DNA of 64,000 nt from Spinacia oleracea (Eukaryota; Streptophyta; Magnoliopsida; Caryophyllales; Amaranthaceae), in assembly GCF_020520425.1 (NCBI RefSeq), contig NC_079489.1, positions 21,166,001 through 21,230,000 of the forward strand, written 5' to 3'. Under the pieces are notes generated by a model, which made no database searches, had not been told where the DNA came from, and saw nothing but the letters and a program-made list of their open reading frames with translations. The position numbers were made by a program, and so were the translations under genes. Below, one piece after another: positions 1-12,780 of the stretch (its first letter is position 1; each line of letters begins with the position of its first letter).

Positions 1-104
1 CAAAATGCTGCAGATTTGTTGAAATAATAAAATTTGAACAAAGTTATCTGGTTCATAGAGAACCGTATGAATAAATTGTTGCATTGTGGAAGATCACTAT
101 CCTA

Positions 105-412
105 AATAATCATCGTATTTAATTAAAAGATACACTTTCCATAACTAGCCGTATTTAATTAAAACATACATTTTCTAATTTTGGCATGTCATGGTCCCCT
201 ATTCCAATTAATATCTTTTTTTCTCACTCTGTTGTGGTCCCAACACTTACTCACCTTCTATTTTTACTACAATAGATAATATGCCCACTATCAATTTATT
301 AGAATAAATAATAACTCAATACCCCACTTTCATCTTATTTTAATAAATTTAAATCATCATCCTAAAACTACGAGCCGGTCAAATTGTATATGTTAATTAA
401 ATACGGTGGGAG
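105..412. repeat. Degenerate Stowaway-like MITE
   Basis: The right end reads ATACGGTGGGAG followed by TA. Its reverse complement matches a CCGTATTTAATTAA-type stretch at 148, and a partial second copy starts near 113. This is the CTCCC(A/T)CCGT terminal signature of Stowaway (Tc1/mariner-type) MITEs, although the left terminus has decayed. No coding content. Confidence 0.35.
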
Positions 413-1549
413 TATTTCGCATTACCTTCAATTGCAGTAGAACATAAGTGGTCACCCTCAAGAATTGATACATCTATAAATTTGTGTGCACTCACAAACC
501 CGGATAGAGTCATAATATTTGCCTAAAAACCAAAGAGTTTTTTCTAGAGAGAAAACATTGTGTTTGATTTTCAAGGCTAAATATTAAGTAATAAAAAGAT
601 TCTCGTAACAATAACTTAACCAAAACGATTATATTTAGACCCACAACCCATCCCACGCCCGCGCATCACATTCCACAATATTCCAAGTTCCGAAGCCGAC
701 TCAGCCGGTGCCGCACGTGTGTGTGTCCACCAAGACCTCTCTTCCACTTTCTCAAACAAGTAGTATGCCAACACGGAACACCCCAATATTCTAAACCTTT
801 TAAAATCAAGAAATGTACATTTGGAATAGTATAATGACCGTCATGGCCCTACAATCCTTCTCAAAAATATCATAATTCTCTTAGAAAAAGTGTTTTGAAG
901 GACTTATCCTTATGGATCTTGCAATTACGCTTCTACCCTCACTCTTCTTCCTCTCTTTTCTCGAAAGTTGTTTGATTATAACAATTAGTCCGTAAACAAA
1001 AATAAGTTTTCCAATATTTTTTTCTTCTTTACACTGAAACTTCATCTTAATAAATCACAATTAATTACGTAAATTTTCAAGAAGCATTTTACACAATAAA
1101 TTTTTGTTAGACCTTTCCATTATACTCCTTTCACTTTTCATTATCTTCCCGAAAGTTAAATATCTTATAAATTGTGATTTGTGATAGCATATGTGTATTT
1201 ATGCTTTATTGCATTGGGTTGTGTACTGTGTAGCAATGAGGTCCTTTTCCCCTTTTTATTTAAATTGGATGTAATACTTTATTTAATTTCACAAGATTTC
1301 AAATAAATTTATTAATAGGGATATACTTCGTATTTGACTTATTGCTTTTTTTAATTTTTGGGTCCATTCTAGATTGTTAGGTAACCAATGTTAAAAAGTG
1401 ATTATTTTAATGATAAAATTAACACTAAGAAAATTTCTCATAACAAAAACGTATTCAAGCAGTTATGACCTAGAGAGTAAGTAGTACATAGAACTACGTA
1501 TTTGTTACATTTGTGCTATTGAAGTGCAAATTCCTATATTCTCAAGGGA
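413..1549. other. AT-rich intergenic DNA, no gene recognised
   Basis: I see no convincing coding sequence here. A GC-richer island at about 650-740 contains a CACGTGT (ABRE/G-box-like) word at 714-720, which would suit a promoter, but no adjacent start codon leads into a recognisable protein. Confidence 0.4.
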
Positions 1550-1559
1550 CATCATAATT

Positions 1560-2110
1560 TATTTATTTTTAGTACAGGGCCTCCAAAATGTTTGGGACAA
1601 ATGACACCTTCTTTGAAGCACCACTTTCCATTTCGGCCACTCTCTTTGCATTTTTCATGGTATAACAATCCACTCATTGCCCCATGAGCTACAACATTTC
1701 AATCTTACAAGAACCCCCATGGAATACAACCTTGTAGCACTCCTTCTCAAGTTAACTAACAAATCTCAAGTTCTTTTTCATCGGGATATACTTTACATCC
1801 TTCAGCTCCAACAAGCTATTATTTATGAACTTCATTCTCACACCACCACGGCACCACTTCCCATGACTTCACACGTTGACCATTAGCAAGGTGAACATTT
1901 CAAAGCTTTTCAGAGTCACTATTCCGAAACAACTCCTTGCATGGAATAAAGTGAAACAAAGATCCGGAATCAAGGACCCAAGACTCTATGCAACAATTCG
2001 AGCTTACACTCAAAATATCATCATATTGTGTTACTGAGTTTGTTGAAGAATCAATTAACATCTTCAACACTCTCTTGGACCTTCTTCCCCTTCTTCTAAT
2101 TGATAGTATA
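1560..2110 (-). pseudogene. Copia-type retrotransposon gag-pol remnant (protease region)
   Basis: Read on the minus strand, the stretch around 1960-1990 encodes SWVLDSGSLFHF followed by PCKELF. This is the aspartic-protease (DSG) context of plant Copia polyproteins. Further along the minus strand come pieces resembling the usual 'VKYIP..KKNL' segment before integrase. Stops and frameshifts break every frame, so this is a decayed fragment. No LTRs were identified. The assignment rests on motif recognition only. Confidence 0.5.
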
Positions 2111-2424
2111 ACTTATTTAATTATAAAAAAAACTAAAAGAAAAAAAATACTCTTTTTATGTCACCTCAAGAGTTGAGCTATCTACCTTCAAAAAAAAAAG
2201 AAAAAAAAGAGTTGAGCTATTGCATTCATCTTGTTCGTCACATGGAAATAAAAACAATTTTCAGCTTCTATTTACTATTGGAGGGAGAATAAAGATGAAA
2301 TGTTAATCAGAGGTCAAGAAGTAAATAATTAGCTTTCCGTGTATTGAACTTATTGAAGGCACTTTAAGAAGGTCTACTGTACGAGTGACGTGAGTAGAAC
2401 AAATAGCTCATAACATATGAGTAG

Positions 2425-2740
2425 ACTTGATCAAATTGCTTGTCGGGTCGGGTTCGGGACGGGTCACACCTTAAAATTATGCCAACTAGCTCGGGCTAGG
2501 CCAAATTTTTTTTGCCCAAAACCAGCTATTTTGGCCAAAAAATAGCGGATTTTCTGGCCATTTTTGGATCGGGCCAAAGTATAACTAAAATTGCAAATTT
2601 GAGTTGCCCAAAGCCAACCAATTTTTTTTAAAATTCGGGCCAGGATGATCCTGGCTTGGAAAATGGGCCTAAAAATTGTGTCCAAAACTAGCTATTTTTC
2701 GGGCCGGGCCAATGGATCGAGCTCATGATGATCAAGCCTA
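2425..2740. repeat. GGGTCGGG/GGGCCGGGCC-bearing repeat, possible MITE
   Basis: A stretch with GTCGGGTCGGGTTCGGG at its left and CGGGCCGGGCCAATGG at its right is bracketed by inverted CTTGATCA words. This looks like a short non-coding repetitive element. The superfamily is unknown. An 73-codon minus-strand frame inside it resembles nothing and is treated as spurious. Confidence 0.3.
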
Positions 2741-3092
2741 CATATGAGCAGCCCCATAAATAGTAAACTTTCCAAAAATATATTTTTTTATTTAAACGTG
2801 GTGTACAAGAAATATTGTACATCAGAGTAAAAGTTAATTTAAAATGCTTAAAAGTTTACCAATATAATGTAAAAGTTATCTATTTCTTAGTGATAAATTT
2901 TTATTTTTAATAAAAAATATTCCTTCAAAATCACTGTATAAAGTTAACCATTTAACCTTTATAAAGGTTATCCATCCATTTTTTTCATAATTTAAAAGTT
3001 AATCAAAATATGTTAAAAGTGATAAAAAAAAACTGGTTAAAAAGTTATTATGGTGTAAGAACTATTGTTTTACGAAATATGAAATTAGCCTA

Positions 3093-3540
3093 AGCGATTT
3101 TCGACAATAATGTTTAAAGAAGTCAACATTCCCAATATATGACACATTTTTATTTAAATCCCAATCTACCGTTCACGTCAACATTGGTATAAAGAAAAAT
3201 ATTTTATTTCCCGGTTCAGCGATTAATCGTCAATTGAATTGGCGATGTTATAAGGCAAAATCGCCAATTCAATTGGCGATGTCTCCAGACAACATCTCAT
3301 TTGAATTGGCCTTTTGCCAGACAACATCTCCAATTCAATTGGTGATTTTGCCTTACATTGCCAGTTGTAGTTAATGACAAGTAAAAAGTAACACTTCGCC
3401 ATTTGACTTGGCGATTTATTTTTACTACATCGCCAATTTGAATTGGCGATTTAGGCCTGAATCGTTAAAAAAAGATCGGTTTTCTTTGCTGGTGTGGACG
3501 GTAAATCTATATTCTTAAAGTAGAGTGCTGAGGAATAAAA
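3093..3540. mobile_element. Non-autonomous MULE-like element with subterminal palindromes
   Basis: The left end (GCGATTTTCGACAATAATG, then ACCGTTCACGTCAACATT, then GGTTC) is a diverged match to the left TIR of the large MULE at 28261. The inverted right end has GGTGTGGACGGTA. Between them lie palindromes such as ATCGCCAATTCAATTGGCGAT (3260-3280) and ATCGCCAATTTGAATTGGCGAT (3429-3450). This repeats the TIR-plus-subterminal-palindrome design of the large element with a different palindrome sequence. No ORF. The family link is inferred from the termini. Confidence 0.5.
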
Positions 3541-3784
3541 TACCTCCAAAACCTCAATTATCAAACCAAACTACTCCACGTTATCACCCTTAATTCCCAT
3601 AAATTAGGCTGAACCAAATAAGAAAATACCAAAACATAAAATTAAAAAATCAACAAGAGGAAAAAAATACTAACAAAACAGGAAAGTATTAAAAACTTTA
3701 GTCAATTTAAATAATAATATGAATAAAGAAGGAAATAAAAAGTAATGCTCTATATACTGAATTTTATAAAAATCCCGTGTTATT

Positions 3785-3810
3785 GTGCTAATGCACGAAC
3801 ACAAAACTAG
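3785..3810 (+). mobile_element. Helitron-like 3' terminus
   Basis: A perfect hairpin GTGC-TAAT-GCAC (3785-3796) is followed ten bases later by CTAG and then T. This is the arrangement of plant Helitron 3' ends. The 5' TC end could not be placed, so the element's extent is unknown; it would lie to the left. Confidence 0.35.
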
Positions 3811-4030
3811 TTAAGAATTAATTAAAAAGGGTGCGTATTTAGAAAATTTTAAAATCTTCTATCACTATCGTTGGAAATCTCTCAAATTAGCAATCTAATG
3901 AGTAATGAAAGATACTACCTGTAAATTCAGTACATCGGTTGTAACAGAGGGAGGTTAGAGAGAGAAAGTTAGAGAGAAAGTTAGAGAGAAAAGTAGCAAA
4001 ATTAGAATTGTCCACTTTGTCGAACCCATT

Positions 4031-5877
4031 ATGGGTTCATCTTCTAAACCTACGGATGATTTAATTATGAAAGAATTAGTCCAAGACCATGCATTCATAG
4101 AGACAGCTAAGCCACCTAGCTTTCGAGAGGCAATAGCATCTTCTTCTCAATGGTTTAAGGAAGCAAGAAAGATTATTACCACCACGTTAGAATGGGAGGA
4201 CACGGAGGAAAAGACACCGGAGGGCGAATTAGCGGTTACTTTTGATAAGTTAACATTGGATAGACTAAGATCTCCATGGAAGTTGACTTTAATGGGTAAT
4301 TGCATGGGAATTCAAGTGAAACCAATTAGTTACTTAGAGTCTCGAGTTCGTGCGATGTGGAGAGTGAAGGGATTACTAGAGGTGATTGACATTGGGAAAC
4401 AAGTATACTTGTTCAAATTTACGCAACCAAATGATTATGAACGTGCGTTGTTTGGTGGTCCGTGGTTCATTATGGATCATTACTTGATGATGTCAACATG
4501 GAGACCTAATTTCTGACCATCAGTCAATAGCTTTGATTTTATGTCGGTGTGGGTTCGTATTGAAGAGCTATCGGTGGAATATTATGATAAAGAAGCACTG
4601 TTTGAGATTGCAAAATTAATTGGAAAGCCAATCCAAGTGGATTATGCAACAGATAAAGTAACTAAGGCGCGATACGCAAGGGTTTGTGTAGAGATTGATT
4701 TGCGAAATCCCCTTGTCACACGGATCTGGGTGGGAGGTTTTTGGAAACCAGTAGTGTACGAAAACATAACGTCTCTTTGCTTTAAGTGTGGCAAAATTGG
4801 TCACGTCTTGGAAAAATGTGAGCGGTTCAAAGATAATGTATTGGAATCTTCCCAATTTTGGGTGAGGCCCAATGAGCAAGGTCCAGAAGGAGAGAATCCA
4901 AAAAGTGGTCCACGTGGATGTGGATATGAGGTCAACTACAATCCAGAAAGAGGTCAGGGGTCCGGATTCAAAGGGTGTTGACAGTTATGGGCCATGGACT
5001 CTAGTTCAGAATAAGAGAAGCCCAATGAACATTTGGGGGAAGCAAAAGCAAATTAATATGAGGATTAATGAGTATAGGAAAAGTTACAATTCAAAATCTA
5101 CTGCTGCCAATTCATTAAATATGATTAATTCGATTAGTGCAAAGGATAAGCAAGAGCACCAATTGCTGAAAGAAGTTAATGCGGCAAAATTAGCTTCCCC
5201 AAATCACGCTTTAATGGAGGGAAGTGTATTACCGGTAGTAAGTGAAGATGGTATTGAAAACACCATACACTTGGCAAACTCCTTTGAACACTTGGTTGGA
5301 GAAGATGATTCAGCTACTGCCTTTTCTAATTCTCAGTCTATTTTTAATTGCAAGGTAAACCAAGAGAATACACCTTTTCAGCAACTTACCAATCCCCTTC
5401 TTTCTTCCCCTTCTATTCTTCCAAGTGACGCTTCCCAAAAAACCATTTCAATGGAGAACCAGAAAACACCCAAAACCACATGCATGGAGACAAACTTCAA
5501 CCAGAAACACAATCCAAGGAGAAACAACCGAAATTGGATACAGCAGGGACCGAGGAATTTTCGGAACAACAACAATCATCAGACATCAGACGAGATTCAA
5601 CAAGCTCACTATCCAATCAAACAAGCACCATTTTTGAATCTATTCCCAGTGCAGCCGGAGACGATTACATGCAAGAATCAGAGGATGATGGGTCCAATAG
5701 GAGCGGAATTCAAAATTGTGGAGATGCTGGAAAACGAGTTGAGGAGGAAGGAAGGAATGGAGCCAATGGGACCACGATCGAGGATTGGATGGGAAACAGG
5801 TCCATCTCGAGAAATGCTTCATCTAGCTTCCACTAACGGGGGCGAAACCGGACTTCAATCCTATCAACATGAGGCCA
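4031..5877 (+). pseudogene. L1-type LINE ORF1, 5' part (DUF4283 + CCHC knuckle)
   Basis: The predicted protein begins MGSSSKPTDD and has the RRM-like DUF4283 region typical of plant L1 ORF1 proteins. A zinc knuckle CFKCGKIGHVLEKC (C-x2-C-x4-H-x4-C) is encoded near 4780-4820, and a polar, Asn/Gln-rich tail follows. The frame is broken by a TGA at 4514-4516 and by a shift near 4900-4980. The gene is then interrupted at about 5834 by the CACTA/Gypsy insertion; its last 110 codons resume in the same frame at 22836. Purine-rich GAGAGAAAGTTAGAGAGAAA just upstream (3957-3990) is probably the LINE 5' UTR. ORF1 proteins normally bind LINE RNA. Confidence 0.8.
5834..5877 (+). repeat. 44-bp direct repeat flanking the nested insertion (left copy)
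   Basis: TAACGGGGGCGA... to ...GAGGCCA at 5834-5877 recurs at 22835-22878 with about two mismatches. The right copy continues into genuine LINE ORF1 sequence. The left copy runs into unrelated DNA after GAGGCCA. This is far longer than the 3-bp target duplication made by CACTA elements. Confidence 0.85.
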
Positions 5878-6427
5878 ATAATCTCCCAGAAGAAATTCCT
5901 TGATCATCCATAATCTAACGCATACCTGCATTCTGTAGACACCTACTTTTGTCCCCAATTCCCGAAAGGGAAGGTTCGATGATGAGAACATAAATCTCCA
6001 CTTGACAACGCATCTCCTATAAAATAACGAATCTCGATCACCCCTTTTCATTTCACCCGAAACCTGCTATTTATAGAAACCTGCTATTTATGGAAACCTG
6101 CTAAAAATAGTAACTGTCGTAATGGGTAGTTGTTAAAAGTGGCAAGTCATAAAAGATAGAAACCTGTCAGAATTAGGTGTTGCACTCCAACATAAATCCT
6201 AAATGAGATAGAGATTACGAGAGAATCCTATTCCTAATATGATTCGAAAATAAGAGTCACGTATTAATTAAAATCCTAACGAGCCTAGAGTTCGTAACGG
6301 GCCCAGGCGCATTCCGTCACAAGGTTAATACGCACTAAAAGACTCGATTAAGTCTCAAACACTCCGGATTCTAGGAATCCGAATCTGACTAAGAAAACAA
6401 CCCAGATCCTATTTTCAACGCCTGGCT

Positions 6428-6464
6428 CTGGGCGCCGAAATCTTCGGCGCCCAGGCCTGGGCGC
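6428..6464. repeat. Paired GC-rich palindromes in the LTR
   Basis: CTGGGCGCCGAA-ATC-TTCGGCGCCCAG forms a 12-bp stem with a 3-nt loop (6428-6454). It overlaps a perfect 18-bp palindrome GCGCCCAGGCCTGGGCGC (6447-6464). The same pair recurs in the 3' LTR near 18068-18104, and related palindromes occur inside the element (12705, 12735, 12763, 16419). Confidence 0.9.
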
Positions 6465-6543
6465 TGAAATTACCTGGGACGTATTCTTTCCTAATTCCTC
6501 GTGGATTAGAGCTTTACAATTCTATCTTTCCACGAACTCTTTT

Positions 6544-6551
6544 CTATAAAT
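6544..6551 (+). promoter_or_regulatory. LTR TATA box
   Basis: CTATAAAT in TTTTCTATAAATTTAGCCC is the best TATA match in the LTR, with an AT-rich likely start-site zone 30-40 bp downstream. The 3' LTR has the equivalent CTATAAATATAGCCC at about 18182. Inferred from sequence only. Confidence 0.55.
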
Positions 6552-7406
6552 TTAGCCCAAGTTCGACGTGAAAAAAGAACACACAATTATTATTATGAGT
6601 ATTGACTCTAAACCCCTAAGCCTAAGCCTCACGCTGCAAAACTGATCACGCGTTCTGTCGCAATTGATCCATAAATCGAACAGAACGTATCCTGTCCCAT
6701 AACTTGAGATTCGTTAAATAAAAGGAGAAATAGCAAAGTCAAAGTGGTTAGTTTTCTGAGAACCGTGACGCACCTCTCAAGGGTGCGTCGTAACGTGTCC
6801 CTTTTCTATGATTTAATTGCTTTCCTAGCCCTTTTTATGAACTGTTAAACTAACTAAATCTGATTGTTCTATCACGCCTAATAAATATGATATTTTTGGG
6901 AAATTGGATTATCATGCTAGGTCCCTTAATACAATCTAAATCAGATAATCGCGCTCGATCTTGTACTATATGTTGCATATTGTTAAAATCAACTCAGATT
7001 AGTTTAATAGTTAACGCATGTCCCTTCAATTATTTATGCTGAGCTAGTAAGGATATCCTGCCTCTGAAGTTATCGAAGAGCGAGTACTCCTCTCGGTAGT
7101 TACAGTCCCCCGAACCCTCAATCTCTACCTTGCGGGTGTATGTTGAGAGATCCCCACACCAGGGATCACAAGGGAACCTACGGCCGTCGTGGTCAAACAT
7201 AATTGCACTCCCTTTATGTCACGATAACCGGGTTTTGTCAGTTTTTCTCATTTTCGTTAAAAACTGAATAACGACTCCTATATTACTAGTCAATTGTGTG
7301 TAAACTCACAGGAAATCCAATTACACTTGATTTGAAAAAAATAAACGTCACACCCACGAGGGACAAGGTCACGCATTAGCCTCGTGCTTTTTCAACCCCC
7401 TCACAG

Positions 7407-7424
7407 TGGCGACTCCGCTGGGGA
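7407..7424 (+). other. tRNA primer binding site
   Basis: TGGCGACTCCGCTGGGGA begins two bases after the 5' LTR end. It has the TGGCGACTC(Y)NCTGGGGA form described for Tat/Ogre elements, thought to pair with a tRNA-Arg 3' end. Confidence 0.75.
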
Positions 7425-8661
7425 TAGTGAAGGAAATACTCGTGCTCGTAGGTAATCAAAATAGCCGAAGGGTGAAACGATCCTACCCCGCGTTTATTTC
7501 CCCATCAAGTTGGGACGACCTGAAAATCAGCATATTAATATGAACGGACAGAACCGCATAACGAATCTTGGCTCCCTTGGTGTTTCATCTCGGGAGTTGG
7601 GACTAAGGATACCCATCGCCAACCGGGGGGTGCATACGCTTCGAATGTTGTCCACTCGGCACTTTCGCTAGTAGTACACCCGTCCCAAACCCAATCGCTC
7701 GCCCATTAGGTCCCTCTCATTGGTGCATGCCCCCTTGGCTTACATCGTGATTGGCCTCTTGGGCGAAATTCGTCTGTTGAAGGCACTACCTCGACCGGGG
7801 CATGTGTTGGATCTGCGATAGAAGCGGTACCAAGCCAGGCGCAAAAACTACCCATAGGAGCCTATCATAAACTACATGACATATTATTATTTCCTCATGG
7901 TGTAATGTTAGTTATGTGTAGCGAAATATATGATTGTGTGTGACAAACTATCCTAGAAAAACCAACGACCTTAAAAATTGCCCAAACATTCATAAACCAA
8001 TTTTCCAAAGAGTTATACCGAAATACGTGTTCCGCAAACCCGAACGATCGCCACAAAAATAAGCGACGCCCGGGATGGCCTATAACGAATCCCACAAACG
8101 CTGCACGACGCGTAAAGGACGTTATTAGGCAAGCACGCAAAATCGAAGTCGCATAAACAAAAGTAGACGCAAACAGAAAACGAGAACCAGCCAGGGACGC
8201 ATTTTCAACGCCCCTGGCTGGGCGCTAAAGTTGCTGCTTGGCCTTCTGGCCAGGCGCAGCAGCCTCGGTGCCCGCGCAAAAGGAAAATACGTAGCACAAA
8301 AAAAAAACGTTCGTAATTTTTTTTTTGCTACGAGAGCGTAAGAAGAAGCACTCGATTCTAGAAGCGACTTAAAAAAAATTAAATAAATAACTCTTTGCGT
8401 CGTTGTTAGGCCTCCTACGACGACAATGCTCGGCACCAAAACCGAACCTGCCAATAATTATAAATGTCACACGGGCAAAGATTTTCGAAAATATAAAGAG
8501 TTTAAATTGCACACATAGTAGTCCAAATATACTAGTCCGACTTAAGGGTAGTCATAAAATGTCTAAAAACCGACTCACGAAACAAACTAATGTGTCTCCT
8601 ACTCCACAACAATAATGCAGGGCCCCTGAATACCTACCCGTGATAGCCATCAAGGAGCGCG
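7425..8661 (+). other. Tat element leader; gag not recognisable
   Basis: This 1.2 kb lies where leader and gag should be. I find no long frame and no CCHC knuckle. A degenerate ACGCCCCTGGCTGGGCGCT palindrome sits near 8209-8226. Gag, and probably protease, appear to have been lost or replaced, so the copy would need proteins from relatives. Confidence 0.5.
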
Positions 8662-11600
8662 ATGGAAGAAGCATATCCTGAACATCTATACCTAGAGGTC
8701 GCACAAACCCAAGAGATGCATACTCTGGAACACGACCCTCTACGTTCTCAAAGGCCACTCGCCTCAAAGAACCATGCTATGCCAAAAACGCTCCCCAACT
8801 CACATGTTTTCGGGCTATTGTTTGGGTTAGAAAAGAAAAGAGCGAGGAATGAAACAGAAATTATGGCATTAGCCCTTCAAGATGAATTGTTCGATCCTAC
8901 TAAGTTGATCGTTCCATCACCCTCAAAAGATGACCAAATCCAACGAGGGTGGCGCTAGACTTTCAAATGGACTAATGCTCGTGGGGTGAAGTTCAAGATA
9001 TCTGTGGGAGAGGGTCCGATGTACGAAGAATTAGAGTCTGAATCCGAGTCTGACTCCGAGTCTGAACCTAGCAAAATTGTAACCCCTCCCAAAAATAGTT
9101 TAGACCCGGAAATATCTACTCCGGCAGATCTTTTTGATGTAATGCTTCATGACTTTAATAAGATAAACAAAACTTTTGAGTATATGCCGCTTAAATATCC
9201 GAGTAATAATGCAGAATGTCTCGCCACTAATGAGCACGAAAAAGAGCCAGAAGAGGAATATACCGAATTAATAAAAGCTGTAAGTGAACAAGAACTCAAA
9301 ACTCCTATAATTGAGGACACAGAATCGGTAAATATTGGAACAGAAGAAAATCCTAAAATCATTAAAATTGGCCTCACCTTAACTCCCACTGAAAAGGCCG
9401 ATCTAATCTCCACTTTGCGGGAATTCGAGGGTGTCTTTGCTTGGTCCTACAAAGACATGCCAGGAATAGATCGAGAAATCGCTGAGCATAAAATTCCGCG
9501 ATATCCCAAAATGACGCCAGTAAAACAAAAGCTACGACGGCTCAAACCAGAGATAGCCTTGAAAATAAAAGAAGAAGTCACTAAACAATTAGACGTCGGC
9601 TTCATAAAAGTCTCCAACTACCCAGAATAGGTGGCCAATATTGTCCCCGTAGCTAAAAAAGATGGACGAGTGCGAATGTGCGTAGACTTTCGAGACCTCA
9701 ACAAAGCCAGTCCCAAAGATGACTTCCCTCTACCTCACATTGACATACTAGTAGACAACACCGCAGAACACGCGCTTCTCTCCTTTATGGACGGGTACGC
9801 CGGATATAACCAAATACTTATGGCGGAAGAAGACATGGAAAAAACAACCTTCATTACCCCTTGGGGTACATATTGCTACACTGTAATGCCTTTTGGTTTG
9901 AAAAACGCGGGGGCCACCTATCAAAGAACAGCCACCACGTTACTCCATGACATGATACATAGAGAAATCGAGGTCTATGTAGACGACATGATCGTCGAAT
10001 CTAAAGACCGGCACGGTCACCTCCCGGCACTTAGAAAGTTCTTCACCCGAATCTTGAATTATAACATGAGACTAAATCCACAAAAATGTGTGTTCGGGGT
10101 AACCTCTGGAAAATTGCTAGGATATGTTGTTAGTACGCGAGGAATCGAGATTGACCCATCCAAGATCAAAGCCATTACCGAAATGCCCCCACCGAAAACT
10201 GAAAAACAGATAAGGGGCTTCCTAGGAAAGCTACAATACATTAGTAGGTTCATTTCCAAGCTTACTATGACTTGTGAGCCAATATTCAAAAAATTAAGAA
10301 AAGAAGAAAAAGTCGAATGGAATGAACAATGCCAAACTGCCTTCGATAAAATCAAAGAATATCTAAGCAAACCACCCGTCCTTTCCCCGCCTTTGCCTGG
10401 AATCCCTTTACGCCTATACCTAACCGTCACGGATACTGCAGCGGGAGCTATGCTCTCACAGTGTGTACATGGATCCGAGCGAGCCATTTACTACTTGAGC
10501 AAAAATTTCATACAGTACGAGACGAGATACACAGAACTTGAGAAAACCTGCCTCGCCCTCGTCTGGGCATCCAAAAAACTCAGACATTACCTATTGGCCC
10601 ACATTGTTCATATAGTGTCACAACTAGACCCCTTAAAATACATGTTCGAAAAGCCCGCCCTAAATGGTCGCATGTCCAGGTGGCTAGTCATGCTCTCAGA
10701 ATTCGACCTAAAATTCATGCCAGAAAAAACAATCAAAGGAAGAGCGGTAGCCGAGTTCCTGGCCGAACATGCCACGAATGAGGAAACCACGGAAGCTTAC
10801 CTCCTCCTTGACGAGGAACTTCTGATGATACGAGACAACTATTGGACACTATACTTCGATGGCGCGTCCAATCAGAAGGGATGCGGCGTCGGAGTTCTCC
10901 TAGTCAGTCCCGAAGGGGACCATATACCAATTTCCGTCAAACTTGACTTCGAGGCCACAAACAACGCCGCCGAATATGAAGCCTGCATAGTTGGGCTAGA
11001 GGCCGCAATTAGCCTCGGAGTCAAGCATCTACAAGTCTTCGGGGATTCTTCCCTAATAATCAACCATATATCCAAAAGATGGAAGGTCTGAAGCACTAGT
11101 CTCTCAAAATATCAAGCTCACTTAGACCAAATAGTCGAGCAATTCGAAAAAATCGAGTATAAGTACTTACCAAGAGACGACAACCAATTCGCGGATGCAC
11201 TAGCAAAGCTAGCTTCAATGCTCAACATCCCGAATGAATGGGACGGAATGACCCTTCGGGTCGAACGAAGGAAAGAGCCGGCTTATTGCTGTGCCATAGA
11301 CTCCGAACCTGAAAGCACCGAAGAAGAACCATGGTATACGGACATCCTTCGTTACAAAACAAGTGGGGAATTCCCCCCAAACACCTCCCCGCGAGCACAA
11401 AAGGCCTTACGCCTCCTCGCTTCACAATATAGCATAATTTTGGGGGAACTGTACAAATACACGCCGAATAAAATCAAGTTACTTTGTGTCCACCAAAACC
11501 AAGCCCAAAGACTAATGGAAGAATACCATAACGGCGTGTGCGGACCTCATATGAACGGAAAAATCCTATCCCGAAAAATATCCCGCTCAGGGTACTATTG

Positions 11601-12536
11601 GACCACTATGGAAACCGATTGCCATCACTTTGTAAAAACTTGCCCAAAATGCCAAATCTTCAGTAACCTTAACCACTTGCCTCCCTCAGAACTATACACC
11701 TTCACTTCTCCATTGCCCTTTTCCACCTGGGGTATAGATATAATTGGCAAGGTAACACCAACAGGCGTAGGGGGACACGAGTACGTTTTAGTCGCAATTG
11801 ATTACTTCACTAAATGGGTAGAGGCAGTCTCCTATGCAAATTAACGGCCAAACATGTCGCTCGATTCCTAGAAAAGAACATATTCTGTCGATACGGGGTT
11901 CCACATGAAATCATAAGTGACCAAGGTTCCCACTTTAGGGTCGAAGTCCAAGACCTGCTCGAAAAATATCATGTCAAACATCATAAATCCTCTCCCTATA
12001 GGCCGCAAATGAACGGCGCGGTAGAGGCGGCCAACAAAAATATTAAAGTCATAATCGAAAAAATGGCCGAAAATTATAAGGATTGGCCCAACAAATTACA
12101 CTTCGCGTTATGGGGCTATCGAACCTCAATCCGCACCTCCATTGGAGTAACACCCTACTCCTTGGTATACGGAATGGAAGAAGTTCAACCGATCGAGTTG
12201 GAAATTCCCTCCCTCCGGATCGTCCTAGAAAGCAAGCTGCCCGAGGCCGATTGGGTTCAAGCTAGGTACGACGAGCTCGTCCTTTTAGATGAACGGAGGT
12301 TGAGAGCTTTACATCACGTGCAAGTGTATCAAAAGCGCATCGCAAGGCAATTCAACAAAAGAGTCAAACCTCGAAATATCAAAGAAGGCGATTTTGTGTT
12401 AAAAGAAGTCCGCGCACTTACTACGGACCCTCGAGGTAAATTCCGGCCTAATTGGACCGAACAAATATTTTGTAAAGACCATCCTACCTGGCGGAGCAGT
12501 CCAACTAGCCGACATAGATGGAGCGGAATTCGCTAA
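8662..12536 (+). pseudogene. Tat Gypsy pol (RT, RNase H, aRNase H, integrase), broken
   Basis: One frame runs from 8662 to about 11842 with stops at 8956 (TAG), 9628 (TAG) and 11089 (TGA), then shifts to another frame near 11814-11844. In order: a pre-RT segment with FAWSYKDMPGID; RT from about 9631 with VPVAKKDGRVRMCVDFRDLN and the catalytic YVDDM box near 9978; the Gypsy RNase H; a second RNase H starting LYFDGASNQKG (about 10851); an integrase zinc finger ending CPKCQ (about 11640); and the integrase core with WGIDIIGK, AIDYFTKW and EAANKNIK. The product would copy RNA to DNA and insert it, but the stops preclude a full polyprotein. The TAG/TGA breaks may be deamination decay. Confidence 0.92.
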
Positions 12537-12704
12537 CCTCACGAATTTAGACCAATTGAAAAAGTACTATATTTAATAAAATTCAGTCCGGAGTTAAGGC
12601 ATCTAATAAAACACATTAAGACTCATAAGCAAGCATTCTGCGCATTACTCTAAACAAACGGCTTAAAACTCGCTAAAGTAGAAAGGATGAAGGACAAAGT
12701 TTCA

Positions 12705-12780
12705 GCGCCCAGGACTGGGCGCCTTTATTTTTAACGCCCAGGCCTGGGCGCCGATATTTCCTACGCCCGAATTTGGGCGT
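12705..12780. repeat. Cluster of three GC-rich palindromes downstream of pol
   Basis: GCGCCCAGGACTGGGCGC (12705-12722), CGCCCAGGCCTGGGCG (12735-12750) and ACGCCCGAATTTGGGCGT (12763-12780) are spaced about 30 bp apart. They share the CGCCCAG-CTGGGCG core of the LTR palindrome. A further one, CGCGCCCAGAGCTGGGCGCG, is at 16419-16438. Confidence 0.9.

Larger units (their letters stand above)
5934..7405 (+). repeat. 5' LTR of the Tat Gypsy element
   Basis: It starts TGTAGACACCTACTTTTG and ends CCCCCTCACA, 1472 bp, matching 17573-19043 almost throughout. It contains the promoter TATA region and a GC-rich hairpin cluster. Confidence 0.95.
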
